Positions 8,113 to 18,400 of a stretch of 64,000 nucleotides of DNA are shown piece by piece (position 1 is the stretch's first letter; every line of letters begins with the position of its first letter). The stretch comes from CAYLNL01 sp964385175 (GTDB lineage: Bacteria > Bacteroidota > Bacteroidia > Flavobacteriales > Flavobacteriaceae): assembly GCA_964385175.1 (NCBI GenBank), contig CAYLNL010000010.1, positions 1 to 64,000 on the forward strand. The letters run 5' to 3'. A program made the position numbers and the translations under genes. The notes under the pieces are model-generated. The model was given only the letters and a program-made list of their open reading frames with translations, was not told where the DNA came from and did not search any database.

Positions 8113-8235
8113 TTGTTTGAGGTGTCAGTCTTACTATTACCACTAACTTGTTTATATGGCAAATATATCCAAAGTTTTTTGTTTAAACACTTCCGGCTTT
8201 GCGCAAAACTTCCCCATCAAAGGCAGAAGTGTTCG

Positions 8236-9012
8236 TTACACCGCATCCATAGTATCGGTAAATATAGTTGACGGATACACCACTTTTGCCAGGTACAAGC
8301 CCTGCGCAGGAACGGACACGCCCGCACGGCTGCGCTGTTTGCTTTCTACCAGCTTTTTAAAATCTTCTATAGTTCGTTTCAAGGTGCCTACCTCCAGCAA
8401 CGTTCCCACGATGGCGCGCACCATATTCCGCAAAAAGCGATTCGCCGTGATGGTAAAAACGAGCTTTTCACCCCCGTAACCGTCAGGACACGCTTCCCAA
8501 CCCGCCCGGCTGATGTGGCAAAAGTGATTTTTTACACCGCTGTGGCTTTTGGAAAAACACTCAAAATCGCTGTAGTGCAGCAGCCATTGAGCCGCTTCAT
8601 TCATCTTCGGCACATCCAATTCCCGCTGGAAGTAGTAGGAATAGTCCGCCAAAAACGGGTTTTTATGCCGGTGAAGCCAATACTCGTAGGTGCGCGCGTG
8701 CGCATGGTAGCGCGCGTGCGCCTCTGCGCGCACGGGGTAGAGCGCCTGTATGGCGATGTCGTGGGGCAGTATGGCATTGAGTTTGTAGCGAAAATCGGCT
8801 GTAGCAATGGCGACATCCGTATCAACATGCGTTACCATGCACAATGCGTGTACACCTGTATCGGTTCGCCCCGCCCCGGTTACGGCAACAGTTTCTTTAA
8901 GCAAAACAGAAAGCGCCTGTTCCAAGACTTCCTGTACCGAGAGGCAGTTGGGCTGCCGTTGCCAGCCGTGGTAGTTCGTTCCCAGGTAGGAGAGTTCTAA
9001 AAAATAGCGCAT
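8236..9012 (-). CDS. truA: tRNA pseudouridine(38-40) synthase
   Basis: 258 aa. It begins MRYFLELSYLGTNYHGWQRQ, the TruA opening. The catalytic aspartate is D51 in GRTDTGVHA. Other family blocks are RYHAHARTYEY and FLRNMVRAIVGTLLEVG. TruA isomerises uridines 38-40 in the anticodon arm of many tRNAs. Codons 90-110 lie in a CpG-rich stretch (about 8693-8746, repeated GCGCGTGCGC) encoding RAEAHARYHAHAR. It is the first core gene right of the accessory block. Confidence 0.95.
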   Translation of the reverse strand: MRYFLELSYLGTNYHGWQRQPNCLSVQEVLEQALSVLLKETVAVTGAGRTDTGVHALCMVTHVDTDVAIATADFRYKLNAILPHDIAIQALYPVRAEAHARYHAHARTYEYWLHRHKNPFLADYSYYFQRELDVPKMNEAAQWLLHYSDFECFSKSHSGVKNHFCHISRAGWEACPDGYGGEKLVFTITANRFLRNMVRAIVGTLLEVGTLKRTIEDFKKLVESKQRSRAGVSVPAQGLYLAKVVYPSTIFTDTMDAV

Positions 9013-9022
9013 ACCTTAGTAA

Positions 9023-9050
9023 ATTCAGAATTAAGAATTCAGAATTAAGA
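9023..9050. repeat. Short AT-rich tandem repeat
   Basis: Two exact copies of ATTCAGAATTAAGA (14 bp) sit in tandem in the truA-nqrF gap. A related word ATTCAGAATTAAAA occurs at 29359. Such words are common intergenic filler in Bacteroidota genomes. Confidence 0.7.
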
Positions 9051-9140
9051 ATTAAACACATGTATTATCAACTCCTAAATGCTCAATTACCCCGCAACCT
9101 ACTAACCCAATAACTGAATAACCTGATAACCAACAAGAAA

Positions 9141-10433
9141 CTACCCTCCAAAATCATCGAACCGCACATTTTCGGGCGGTACGCCAAAGTCGTCGCACAT
9201 TTTCTGCACCGCTTTGTTCATCATGGGAGGCCCGCAGAAATAGAATTCAATATCTTCCGGCGCGTCGTGGTGTTTCAGGTAATTGTCTATCACCACCTGG
9301 TGCACAAAGCCTACAAAACCATCTCCTTCCCCGTCTAACCCGTTTTTCATCTTCCAGTTGTCTTCGGGGAGCGGCTCTGAAAGAGCGATGTAGAATTTAA
9401 AATTCGGGAACTCTCGTTCCAGCGCCCGGAAGTGTTCCACGTAAAATAACTCGCGGCGTGAGCGACCGCCATACCAGTAGGTTACCTTTCGCCCGCTGTG
9501 GAGGGTTTTAAAGAGGTGGTACAGGTGCGAGCGCAGGGGTGCCATACCCGCTCCCCCGCCCACGTAAAGCATTTCGGCATCGGATGGGTTTATGAAAAAC
9601 TCGCCATAAGGACCTGAAATGACCACCTTGTCGCCGGGTTTCTTAGCAAAAATATACGAAGAAGCAATTCCCGGGTTCACTTCTATCCATCCGTTTTTAG
9701 CCCGGTCCCAGGGCGGCGTGGCGATGCGCACGTTGAGCATAATATTTCTTCCTTCGGCGGGATAAGACGCCATAGAATAGGCGCGCTCCACCGTTTCGGT
9801 ATTTTTCATCACCATGGGCCACAGCTTGAATTTATCCCACTCCACCTGGAATTTATCGGGCGTTTCGTGTTCCTGGGGGTGAGCGGTGATGTCTATATCG
9901 CTGTACTTCACCTCGCAGGGCGGAATTTCAATCTGGATGTAGCCGCCCGGCTCGTAGTGCATGTCTTCCGGCAGCCGCACCACGAATTCTTTAATGAAAG
10001 ACGCCACGTTGTAATTGCTCACCACCTCAGCTTCCCACTTTTTGATGCCGAAAACCTCTTCGGGCACCTCAATCACCATGTCCTGTTTCACCTTTACCTG
10101 GCAGCCTAAGCGCCAGCCTTCGGCTATTTGCCGGCGGGTGAAGTGAGGGATTTCGGTAGGGAGAATTTCTCCTCCGCCTTCTAATACGCGGCATTTGCAC
10201 TGGAGGCAGGTGCCGCCACCGCCGCAGGCCGAGGGTAAGAATATTTTATTGTTACCCAGGGTAGAAAGCAAGGTTCCGCCAGAGGAAACTTCTACGTCTT
10301 TTTCGCCGTTGATGTGCAACGTTACGGGGCCCGAAGGCACCAATTTGGTTTTGGCGAATAGCAGGATGCCTACCAGCAGGAAGGTAACCGCTAAAAATAC
10401 TACTAAACTGCTTATAATTACGGGGTAATCCAT
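9141..10433 (-). CDS. nqrF: Na+-translocating NADH:quinone reductase subunit F
   Basis: 430 aa. It has one N-terminal membrane helix (about 5-27), then a plant-type 2Fe-2S ferredoxin domain with cysteines 70, 76, 79 and 111 (CGGGGTCLQC and LGC). An FAD-binding ferredoxin-reductase domain (RAYSMASYP) and an NADH-binding domain (GGGAGMAPLRS; FCGPPMMNKAV) follow. This subunit takes electrons from NADH and feeds the membrane subunits, which pump sodium. Last gene of the leftward nqrABCDEF operon, 17 nt after nqrE. Confidence 0.96.
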   Translation of the reverse strand: MDYPVIISSLVVFLAVTFLLVGILLFAKTKLVPSGPVTLHINGEKDVEVSSGGTLLSTLGNNKIFLPSACGGGGTCLQCKCRVLEGGGEILPTEIPHFTRRQIAEGWRLGCQVKVKQDMVIEVPEEVFGIKKWEAEVVSNYNVASFIKEFVVRLPEDMHYEPGGYIQIEIPPCEVKYSDIDITAHPQEHETPDKFQVEWDKFKLWPMVMKNTETVERAYSMASYPAEGRNIMLNVRIATPPWDRAKNGWIEVNPGIASSYIFAKKPGDKVVISGPYGEFFINPSDAEMLYVGGGAGMAPLRSHLYHLFKTLHSGRKVTYWYGGRSRRELFYVEHFRALEREFPNFKFYIALSEPLPEDNWKMKNGLDGEGDGFVGFVHQVVIDNYLKHHDAPEDIEFYFCGPPMMNKAVQKMCDDFGVPPENVRFDDFGG

Positions 10434-10450
10434 GTGATGCGTACCTGAGG

Positions 10451-11065
10451 TTATAATTTAATTCCCATAAAACTCATAAAACCCAGCGCCATAAGCCCTG
10501 TGATGATGAATGAAATTCCCAACCCCCGCAAGGGTGCAGGAACATTGGAATAGGCTATTTTTTCGCGGATGGCGGCAATAGCAAGAATGGCTAAGAACCA
10601 GCCTAAGCCAGAGCCAAGCCCATACACAGAGGCTTCGGCTACATTGCTGAAGTCTTTTTGTTGCATAAAAAGCGAGCCTCCCAAAATAGCGCAGTTTACG
10701 GCGATAAGCGGCAAGAAAATGCCCAGGGCGCCATACAGGGCGGGGGCAAAGCGCTCTACTACCATTTCTACCAACTGTACCATAGAGGCTATAACGGCGA
10801 TGAACATGATAAAGCTGAGGAAACTGAGGTCTAAACTGGCGTATTGGGCTCCTAACCAGGAAAGAGCGCCAGGTTTTAGCAGGTAGTTGTCTAACAAATA
10901 ATTCACAGGTACGGTAATGACCTGTACAAAAACAACAGCAATACCTAAGCCTACAGCTGTTTTTACGCTTTTAGATACGGCTAAGTACGAACACATACCT
11001 AAGAAATAGGCGAAAATCATGTTTTCTATGAAAATGTTTTTTACAAAAATATTTACGTACTCCAT
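10451..11065 (-). CDS. nqrE: Na+-translocating NADH:quinone reductase subunit E
   Basis: 204 aa, six hydrophobic helices. Begins MEYVNIFVKNIFIENMIFAYFLGMCS, and the middle holds GIFLPLIAVNCAILGGSLF, the conserved half-helix region with the cysteine that ligates the intramembrane iron centre shared with NqrD. Between nqrD and nqrF with short gaps. Confidence 0.96.
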   Translation of the reverse strand: MEYVNIFVKNIFIENMIFAYFLGMCSYLAVSKSVKTAVGLGIAVVFVQVITVPVNYLLDNYLLKPGALSWLGAQYASLDLSFLSFIMFIAVIASMVQLVEMVVERFAPALYGALGIFLPLIAVNCAILGGSLFMQQKDFSNVAEASVYGLGSGLGWFLAILAIAAIREKIAYSNVPAPLRGLGISFIITGLMALGFMSFMGIKL

Positions 11066-11087
11066 AGTAGTTTTTTTTAAGCGGTGG

Positions 11088-11810
11088 TTAGCTTTTATCT
11101 ATCAATTTTTTATTGCGGGAACGTTGAATCCATATCAAAATGCCAATCGTGAGCAACGCTGCCGGGGAAAGGAGCATCAACCCGTTATTTTCATATCCCA
11201 TGGCATATAAGCCGGTAGATTCTGCAAGAGTGGCGCCTTTGTGCCCTAATATTTCGTATCCTAATAATTTCCCGGAACCCAGGAGTTCCCTGAAAAAGGC
11301 TACCGTAATAAGGATGAGCCCGTAACCCGCCCCGTTGCCAATACCGTCTAAGAACGATTTCCACGGCCCATTGCCCAGGGCAAAGGCTTCTAACCGCCCC
11401 ATGACGATGCAGTTGGTAATAATGAGCCCCACAAATACCGAAAGTTGTTTGCTCACATCATAGGAGTAGGCCCGCAGAATTTGATCTACAATAATAACCA
11501 ACCCCGCCACAATTACTAATTGAACAATGATGCGAATGCGGTTGGGGATGAGATTTCGGAGAAGGGAAATGATGACGTTGCTAAAGGCTACTACCGCTGT
11601 TACCGAAATAGCCATAACAATGGAAGGCTTTAACTGAACGGTTACAGCCAGCGCAGAACAAATGCCCAATACCTGTACGCTGATAGGATTGTTATCGTTC
11701 AACGGGTCGGTTACTAATTTCCGGTTTTTCTTAGAAAAGAGAGGCTCTTTTTCCTTAGAGACAAACAGTACGATGGGTTTTTTCCCGCGGTTTTTTTTCT
11801 TTTCAACCAT
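11088..11810 (-). CDS. nqrD: Na+-translocating NADH:quinone reductase subunit D
   Basis: 240 aa, six helices. The family core begins at LFSKKNRKLVTDPLNDNNPI; CSALAVTVQLKPSIVM and IITNCIVMGRLEAFA follow, the latter with the iron-ligating cysteine. The N-terminus is about 24 residues longer than usual (lysine-rich, MVEKKKNRGKKPIVLF). No ATG closer to the core exists, and the ORF starts only 4 nt after nqrC, so the extension is likely translated. Confidence 0.95.
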   Translation of the reverse strand: MVEKKKNRGKKPIVLFVSKEKEPLFSKKNRKLVTDPLNDNNPISVQVLGICSALAVTVQLKPSIVMAISVTAVVAFSNVIISLLRNLIPNRIRIIVQLVIVAGLVIIVDQILRAYSYDVSKQLSVFVGLIITNCIVMGRLEAFALGNGPWKSFLDGIGNGAGYGLILITVAFFRELLGSGKLLGYEILGHKGATLAESTGLYAMGYENNGLMLLSPAALLTIGILIWIQRSRNKKLIDKS

Positions 11811-11814
11811 ATCG

Positions 11815-12540
11815 CTATTGATTTAACGCCTCGTTAGGGTGTTGTTTTTTTAAGTAGGGAATATAGTGTTTTATGCGTTCCTGTATCATATTGGTAACGC
11901 CTGTGCTGGTAATGGTGGCACCGGAAATGGCATCTACGCTGTTATCGTTCTTGTCATTGCCCCCTTTATATCCTTTTACTACCGAAACGCCCACGAAGGC
12001 ACCGGAAGCGCTGAGGATTTTTTCATCTATAAAACGCTCCTGGAACCATTTTTGGGTAATTTCGGCTCCTAAGCCCGGTGTTTCTCCTTTGTGGTCAAAA
12101 GAAACGCCTTTCACGGTATTCATGTCGTCCTGCAGGGCCATATACCCCCATATAGCATCCCACAAACCGGCTCCCCGCAAGGGAATAATATAGTAGGTGG
12201 CTCCGTCTATATCGGCAATATATAAAGGAAAGCGTTGAGCCGCCACCGGTTTTTTCAATTCTTTTTGTAACTCTATGGTAAAGGCATCTGCTGTTTCATC
12301 AACCGAACCATCAGCTTTCAGGGCGAGTTGCTGTTTAATATAGGTTTTAAAACTTTCCGGGGCAGCCTCCCGCAATACTTCTATACCTACAGCGCTGAGG
12401 ATATTTTGCATCTTCTCTTTCTCAATATTACTGTCTTGCAGGGGCTTCAGCGAGGTAGCGGTAAAGGCGAGCGCAGAAGCTACCACTACTACCATAATGG
12501 CAGCGAATAGAAAGGTATAACTGTTACTTTCTTTGTTCAT
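11815..12540 (-). CDS. nqrC: Na+-translocating NADH:quinone reductase subunit C
   Basis: 241 aa. One N-terminal membrane helix (about 8-28), then a periplasmic FMN-binding domain. SGATIT at 206-211 in DAISGATITSTGV is the flavinylation site; the threonine of the GAT triplet carries FMN through a phosphoester bond added by ApbE. GETPGLGAEIT is also conserved. Adjacent to nqrB (2 nt gap). Confidence 0.96.
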   Translation of the reverse strand: MNKESNSYTFLFAAIMVVVVASALAFTATSLKPLQDSNIEKEKMQNILSAVGIEVLREAAPESFKTYIKQQLALKADGSVDETADAFTIELQKELKKPVAAQRFPLYIADIDGATYYIIPLRGAGLWDAIWGYMALQDDMNTVKGVSFDHKGETPGLGAEITQKWFQERFIDEKILSASGAFVGVSVVKGYKGGNDKNDNSVDAISGATITSTGVTNMIQERIKHYIPYLKKQHPNEALNQ

Positions 12541-12542
12541 AG

Positions 12543-13697
12543 TTACGAAGTTTTAACGGCTGCGGCAGCCCAACGTTTTTTTCGTTTCTTAATGTTCGCT
12601 TCCACCACATAATAATCTATGGTGGGGGCGAATACGTTCATCAGCAAGATGGCAAGCATAACTCCTTCTGGATAAGCAGGGTTGAAGACACGGATAAGAA
12701 TGCTAAACATGCCTATCAGCAGTCCGTAAATCCACTTACCCCTGTTAGTTTGGGCTGCCGAAACCGGGTCGGTAGCCATAAACACCACGCCAAAAGCAAG
12801 GCCGCCTACTACCAGATGCTCATACCAGGGAAAACGCATCAAGGCGTTAACGCCCCATAGGTTGAAGAGGAATGCCATCGCGGCGGCGCCGATAAAGCCG
12901 CTGAGCATAATACGCCAACTGCCTATACCCGTGAGAAGGAGAATGGCAGCGCCTACCAAAATCCATAGTGTAGAAGTTTCTGCCACAGAACCAGGAATAG
13001 AACCCGCAAACATGCTCCACATATCGTAGCCGATTTCTTTACCGGCAGCTAATTTCCCAAGAATAGTTTCCCCTGAAACTGAATCTACTTTCATAGCTTC
13101 AGATACCCACACCTTGTCGCCAGACATATAGGTAGGATAGGCAAAAAAGGCGAATACCCGCGCCGTAAGTGCAGGATTTAAAATGTTCATCCCCGTTCCC
13201 CCAAATACTTCTTTTCCCAGTACCACCGCAAAGGCTACTGATATGGCCACCATCCACAGTGGTATGTCTATCGGCATAATCATGGGAATGAGCAAACCGG
13301 TTACCAAATAGCCCTCATTTACCTCGTGCCCCCTGTATATGGCAAAGCCAAACTCTATGGCCAGCCCCACGACATAAGAAACTACGAGCATGGGCAGTAT
13401 TTTTCCAAGCCCATGCAGGAACATCTCCCCGGTTGTGCCACCGCCTATTTGGGCATAGTATTGATAGCCGGTGTTGTAAATTCCGTAAATCAAGGCAGGC
13501 AGCAAAGCAATAACCACTGTAATCATGGTGCGTTTCATGTCCACCGCATCGCGTATGTGTGCACCCCTGCGCGTGGTGTGGGCGGGCACGAAGAGAAACG
13601 TGTCAAAGGCATTGAAAGCCGGGGCTAATTTTTCCCATTTGCCACCTTTTTCGAAGGGCTTTTTTAGCTGGTCTAATTTTCTTCTTAAAAAACTCAT
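12543..13697 (-). CDS. nqrB: Na+-translocating NADH:quinone reductase subunit B
   Basis: 384 aa with about ten membrane helices. VTGLLIPMIMP, GGTGMNILNPALTARVF and the C-terminal YPEGVMLAILLMNVFAP are NqrB landmarks. The covalent FMN threonine usually lies in SGAT; here the matching site reads S-G-E-T (T211 in DSVSGETILG), keeping Ser, Gly and Thr but with Glu in place of Ala. Binds FMN and riboflavin and forms part of the Na+ path. Confidence 0.95.
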   Translation of the reverse strand: MSFLRRKLDQLKKPFEKGGKWEKLAPAFNAFDTFLFVPAHTTRRGAHIRDAVDMKRTMITVVIALLPALIYGIYNTGYQYYAQIGGGTTGEMFLHGLGKILPMLVVSYVVGLAIEFGFAIYRGHEVNEGYLVTGLLIPMIMPIDIPLWMVAISVAFAVVLGKEVFGGTGMNILNPALTARVFAFFAYPTYMSGDKVWVSEAMKVDSVSGETILGKLAAGKEIGYDMWSMFAGSIPGSVAETSTLWILVGAAILLLTGIGSWRIMLSGFIGAAAMAFLFNLWGVNALMRFPWYEHLVVGGLAFGVVFMATDPVSAAQTNRGKWIYGLLIGMFSILIRVFNPAYPEGVMLAILLMNVFAPTIDYYVVEANIKKRKKRWAAAAVKTS

Positions 13698-13708
13698 GGT
13701 TGTTTGGG

Positions 13709-15052
13709 TTAACCTACTTCTTGTATCATTACATCTAATCCTTCGCGAATAATTTCCTGTGCGTCTATTTTAGAGGTGTTGCTAAAATCTATGAGCGCTA
13801 CATCTTCAGGGGCTATCTCGTAGATGCCCAACTGTTCCATTTTTTCTATGTTGCCGGCCATGCAGGCTTTGAGGAGTTGCATGGGGAAAATGTTCATAGG
13901 CAGCACTTTTTCCATTTCACCGGTAACTACCAGGGCGCGCTCTTCGCCGTTGAGGTTTGTATTTACGGTGTATTTTTTACGGGGAAAGAGCCACGAAAAA
14001 GAGGTTTTAGACATGCTGGGGATGTTGTTGTCTTTGAAGGGTAACCAGCCGAACAGGCGGTAGTTTTTCCCCTCGGGAATGGCGGTGATGAGGTTGTGGT
14101 GATAACCTAAAAAGCCGTTCTTGCCTATATTTTCACCGGTGAGTACATCACCACTGATGATGCGGGCGCTATCGGAAACAGCGCCAACCACATTGGCTAC
14201 GGCGGCGCCTGCTTTTATTTTGTAATATTGGGGGCGGTTTATTTCGCTGCCGGCTACCGCCACGATACGGGTAGCATTGAATTTACCGGTGCGGAAGAAG
14301 TTTCCTATGATGGCTACATCTTCGGGACGGACTACCCACACGCGTTCTCCCAGGCTTATAGGGTCTATGTGATGTATTTGAACACCTACATTGCCTGCAG
14401 GATGGGGCCCAGATACCTGGTGCAACTGTACGCCTTCTATCTCTTTAAGGTAGGAGGAGGAGTCTTTTTCTATGGAAAGGTGAACGGTTCCTGGGGTAAG
14501 TTTGGCAAGTGCGTGGATACCGGTTTGAAAATCGGTTTTACGGTCTTTCAGAATAAATTCTATGTCGGCGGCTAAGGGGGCGGTGGCTACGGCCGATATA
14601 AAGATGGCTTTCGGAACATCTGCCGGGTTCGCCAGAATATCGTAGGGTCGTTGTTTGATGAACGCCCAGCAGCCCGATGCGAGAAGATGTTGTTTCACTT
14701 CTTCGGCCGAAAGCTCATCTGGGCTTTTAAGCCCGAAGTCTATATATTCATCCGCAGAATCGGCTTCTATAAGCACCTCAAGGATAACACGTTTGGCGCC
14801 TCTGCGTATTTCTTTAACGGTACCACTTACGGGCGATACAATTTTTAAGGTATCTGTGTTTTTAGCATAAAACAAGGGACTTCCCGCCTTTACGGTAGCG
14901 CCTTCCTGTACCGCCATTTTGGGGATAAGGTTGTAAAAATCGGAAGGTTTTACAGAATATAATTTGGAACGGGGGGCTTCTGAAACAATTTTTTCGGCTT
15001 CCCCGGCAAGACGGAGGGTTAAGCCTTTTTTAATCTTGATGTCGCTTGACAT
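13709..15052 (-). CDS. nqrA: Na+-translocating NADH:quinone reductase subunit A
   Basis: 447 aa, soluble. Opens IKIKKGLTLRLAGEAE with the barrel-sandwich hybrid motif (VQEGATVKAGSPLFYAKN, VSPVSGTVKEIRRGAKR), then HPAGNVGVQIHHIDP, and ends with the Cys-containing ACMAGNIEKMEQLGIYEI block. NqrA binds quinone on the cytoplasmic side. First gene of the operon, preceded by a consensus promoter. Confidence 0.96.
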   Translation of the reverse strand: MSSDIKIKKGLTLRLAGEAEKIVSEAPRSKLYSVKPSDFYNLIPKMAVQEGATVKAGSPLFYAKNTDTLKIVSPVSGTVKEIRRGAKRVILEVLIEADSADEYIDFGLKSPDELSAEEVKQHLLASGCWAFIKQRPYDILANPADVPKAIFISAVATAPLAADIEFILKDRKTDFQTGIHALAKLTPGTVHLSIEKDSSSYLKEIEGVQLHQVSGPHPAGNVGVQIHHIDPISLGERVWVVRPEDVAIIGNFFRTGKFNATRIVAVAGSEINRPQYYKIKAGAAVANVVGAVSDSARIISGDVLTGENIGKNGFLGYHHNLITAIPEGKNYRLFGWLPFKDNNIPSMSKTSFSWLFPRKKYTVNTNLNGEERALVVTGEMEKVLPMNIFPMQLLKACMAGNIEKMEQLGIYEIAPEDVALIDFSNTSKIDAQEIIREGLDVMIQEVG

Positions 15053-15098
15053 ATCAGTAAATCTGATTTTTTATAATACATTACATTGAAAAGGCGCA

Positions 15099-15106
15099 CA
15101 AAGGTA
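15099..15106 (-). promoter_or_regulatory. -7 box TACCTTTG for the nqr operon
   Basis: 47 nt before the nqrA ATG. A TTG word lies 21 nt further upstream (15128-15130), a plausible -33 element. Predicted leader about 40 nt. Confidence 0.6.
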
Positions 15107-15473
15107 CGAAGGGAAATTTAGTTCATACAACAAAAAAGTATATTTTTTTAATCCTTGGGTTTTTAATAAAAAAGAGTGAATGTTTTTTGACAGGCGCTAT
15201 TTTCACCAACCAGGGGCGCCGGTTAACCCCTCTATTTTCCGGCGAACGTAAATTCTACAGTTGTTTTCATTGGGTGTTGGAAGTAGATTTTTTATGAGTT
15301 ATTTTCTTTGGCGGCTGTTACTAACTACTCTTTTCTAAAAAGCTATAATCATTCTCTTCTACCTTATAGAGGCTCAGAAAATAACTCTAAATTAAGGTAT
15401 AGTAATATTTTTTATAAAAATATTATACGAGGTATTTTTTTGTAATTTTATCCTCTATAAAATTATATATATT
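15107..15473. other. Divergent regulatory gap between nqr operon and T9SS cargo gene
   Basis: No gene seen. It holds a short GC-rich inverted repeat (AGGGG and CCCCT at 15212-15216 and 15227-15231). The 3' half is AT-rich with TATAAAAATATTATA just before the 15474 start, where the rightward promoter must lie, though no exact TAnnTTTG is present. Confidence 0.4.
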
Positions 15474-18400
15474 ATGAAAACCTATATTCTTTTTTTCGGT
15501 TTTTTAGTTGCCTATACAGCAACCTATAGCCAATGGGTGCAAACAGCAGCTACTATAAACGGTGAGGCTGCCGGAGACCTTTCGGGTTATTCGGTGAGCC
15601 TTAGCACTGATGGGAATCGGCTGGCTGTTGGAGCGTATAGCAATGATGGGAATGGGGGCGACTCAGGACATGTTCGGGTTTTTGAATGGCAGGCGGGTAA
15701 CTGGGCGCAGTTGGGTGCCGATATCAACGGAGAGGCTTTTGGCGATTATTCGGGCGTATCTGTTAGTATTAGCGGAAATGGCAGCCGGGTAGCTATAGGA
15801 GCGAGTGGAAATGATGGGAATGGTGCCGGTTCGGGTCATGTTCGTATTTATGAATGGCAAGGGGCTTCCTGGGTGCAGGTGGGAGGCGATATTGATGGAG
15901 AGGCTGCCGGAGACGCTGCCGGTGTTTCGGTGAGCCTTAGCTCAGATGGAATGCGGGTTGCTGTGGGCGCTTACCTGAATGATGGAAATGGGGCCGATTC
16001 CGGGCATGTTCGTATCTACCAATGGCAGGGTGGCGCCTGGGTGCAGTTAGGGGCTGATATAAATGGAGAAGCTGCTAACGATTGGTTTGGCTATTCTGTA
16101 ACCCTCAATGCAGATGGTAGCCGTGTTGCCGGGGGAGGTATTGGCAATGATGGCAATGGCTCTAATTCGGGACATACCCGCGTGTATGAATGGCAGGGTG
16201 GCGCCTGGGCGCAGCTTGGCATTGATATTAATGGCGAGGCTGCAGATGATGGCGCAGGGGTTTCGGTGAGTTTTAGCTCATCGGGTAACCGGCTTGCTAT
16301 TGGAGCGAGCGGTAATGACGGCGTATCTTCTAACTCTGGGCATGCCCGTGTTTACCAATGGCAGGGTACCGCATGGACGCAGTTGGGACTAGATATTAAT
16401 GGAGTAAATACCAATGATGGCGCCGGGAGGTCGGTAAGTCTTAGCGGAGATGGTAGTAGAATAGCCGTTGGCGCCGATCTTAACAACCCTACTCCTGCGC
16501 TGGCAGATGCCGGGCACGCCCGCGTATATGAATGGCAGGGAGCGAGCTGGGTGTTATTAGGTACTGACATATATGGGGTGGCTGCTTCTGATGGATTCGG
16601 CCGCTCAGTGAGCCTTAACAGTGATGGAAGCCGACTTGTGGTAGGCGCCTATCAAAACGATGGTAATGGAGCCAATTCGGGACATGTACGCACGTTTCGG
16701 TTTGCCAGCCCCAACACGTTACTGGGTATAGGAAGCGGGGTGAATACATCGGGAGAAGGGAATGTTTTCTTCGGGTATCACAGCGGGTTTAATAACACTA
16801 CGGGTAGTGCTAATACATACCTGGGTGAAAGCGCGGGCTACACAAACACATCAGGGTCTGGTAATTTATTTTTGGGAAATAGGGCGGGGTATAGTGAAAC
16901 GGGTTCTAACTTACTTTACATTGATAACTCTGATACCAATTCACCGTTATTATGGGGCGATTTTGCCACTAATGCACTCCGGATTAATGGCACTTTGCGC
17001 ATTACAAATATTTCCCAGGACGATGGGCTTAGCCGTATATTAGTAGCTGATGCGAATGGCAACGTGGCGTGGCGTTCTGATAGTACTTTAGGAGGCGTTG
17101 GCGGAACGTTTCCCAGCTATCCTCAAAGTGCCGGGGATGGCGGAAGTAACACCAACTCATATTTTGGGCATCAGGCTGGTTTGGTGAATACGGGAGCAGA
17201 TAATACGTTTATCGGAAATCGCAGCGGGATGAATACTACCACGGGCTATGAGAACAGCAGCCTGGGCTCCCGAACGTTGGAAAATAATACCACCGGAGCC
17301 CGAAATACGGCTAATGGGGTATATACGCTTTTTGCCAATACTACCGGAAATGAAAATACGGCGGTAGGCTATGCCGCTCTCGGGTTTAATACATCGGGAA
17401 GCCGCAATACTGCCGGCGGATATAATTCTATGTTAGTAAACACTACGGGAACTGAAAATACAGCTACCGGTTACCAGGCGTTAACCAATAATCAAAGTGG
17501 TAGCTATAATACCGGTATGGGAGGGTATGTAATGACGGCTACTACCGTAGGTAGCAATAATACTGCATTAGGCCATCGCGCGCTTCAATATAACGAGTCG
17601 GGCTCTCAAAACGTAGCTATTGGGGTAAATGCCGGGCCTGTGGCAGGCGCTATTAACCTACTCAACACTACTGCTTTGGGTTACGGAGCTTCGGTTACTG
17701 CATCGAACCAAATTCGCCTCGGGAATGACCAGGTTACTAGTATTGGAGGTTTTTCTAACTGGACAAATATTTCGGATGGGCGGTTTAAGAAAGAAATCCG
17801 CGAAGATGTAGCGGGCTTGGCTTTTATAGAAAAACTTCGCCCGGTAAGTTATGTTTTAGATAAATCAAAATTGCGTGGTTTTCTTAACGGGGGGAAAGAG
17901 TCTTCTACCGAGGAAGATCCAGAGCGAGTGGTGGGTTTTGTGGCGCAAGAGGTAGAAGATATAATTGCTGCCAACGGGTATGTATTTTCTGGGGTAGATA
18001 AACCTAAGAACGAGCAGGACCATTATGGGTTGCGGTATGCAGAGTTTGTGGTGCCGCTGGTAAAGGCTGTACAGGAACAACAGCAGTTGATAGAAGTTTT
18101 GCAACGTCAAAATGCAACTCAGCAAGAAGAAATAGAAGTCTTGAAAAATATAGTTTATGGCGCTTCTTTGAAAACGTCTGATATAACTTCTAAAACTCCT
18201 TCGGAATTAGAAACTCAAAACCTTCTCAACGGTTTCAGGCTCTATCAAAATACTCCTAACCCGTTTGACCAACGTACTGTTATTTCTGCTGAGCTTCCTG
18301 AAAATGTAAAACAGGCGAAGATTGTAATTTATAATTTGCAAGGATTAGAGTTAGCTAATTACCTACTGAATGGCAGTGGGAAAGTATCAGTTGAGATTTC

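Larger units (their letters stand above)
5625..8147. mobile_element. Candidate accessory cassette block (fic / tfoX-VOC-DUF1905)
   Basis: The block is flanked by GTTGGTGGTA (5625-5634) and its near inverted copy TACCACTAAC (8138-8147). In the middle are ACCGCTAAC (6894-6902) and GTTAGGAGTAGCGGT (7038-7052), which are again inverted to each other. Each gene group therefore sits between an inward GTT-type site and an inverted AAC-type site, with a foldable non-coding segment between the groups. All genes read leftward, are more AT-rich in style than truA or nqr, and are of classes often carried on accessory DNA. This resembles integron-type cassettes or another site-specific cassette system. 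No integrase is in the window, so the mechanism is an inference. Confidence 0.45.
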
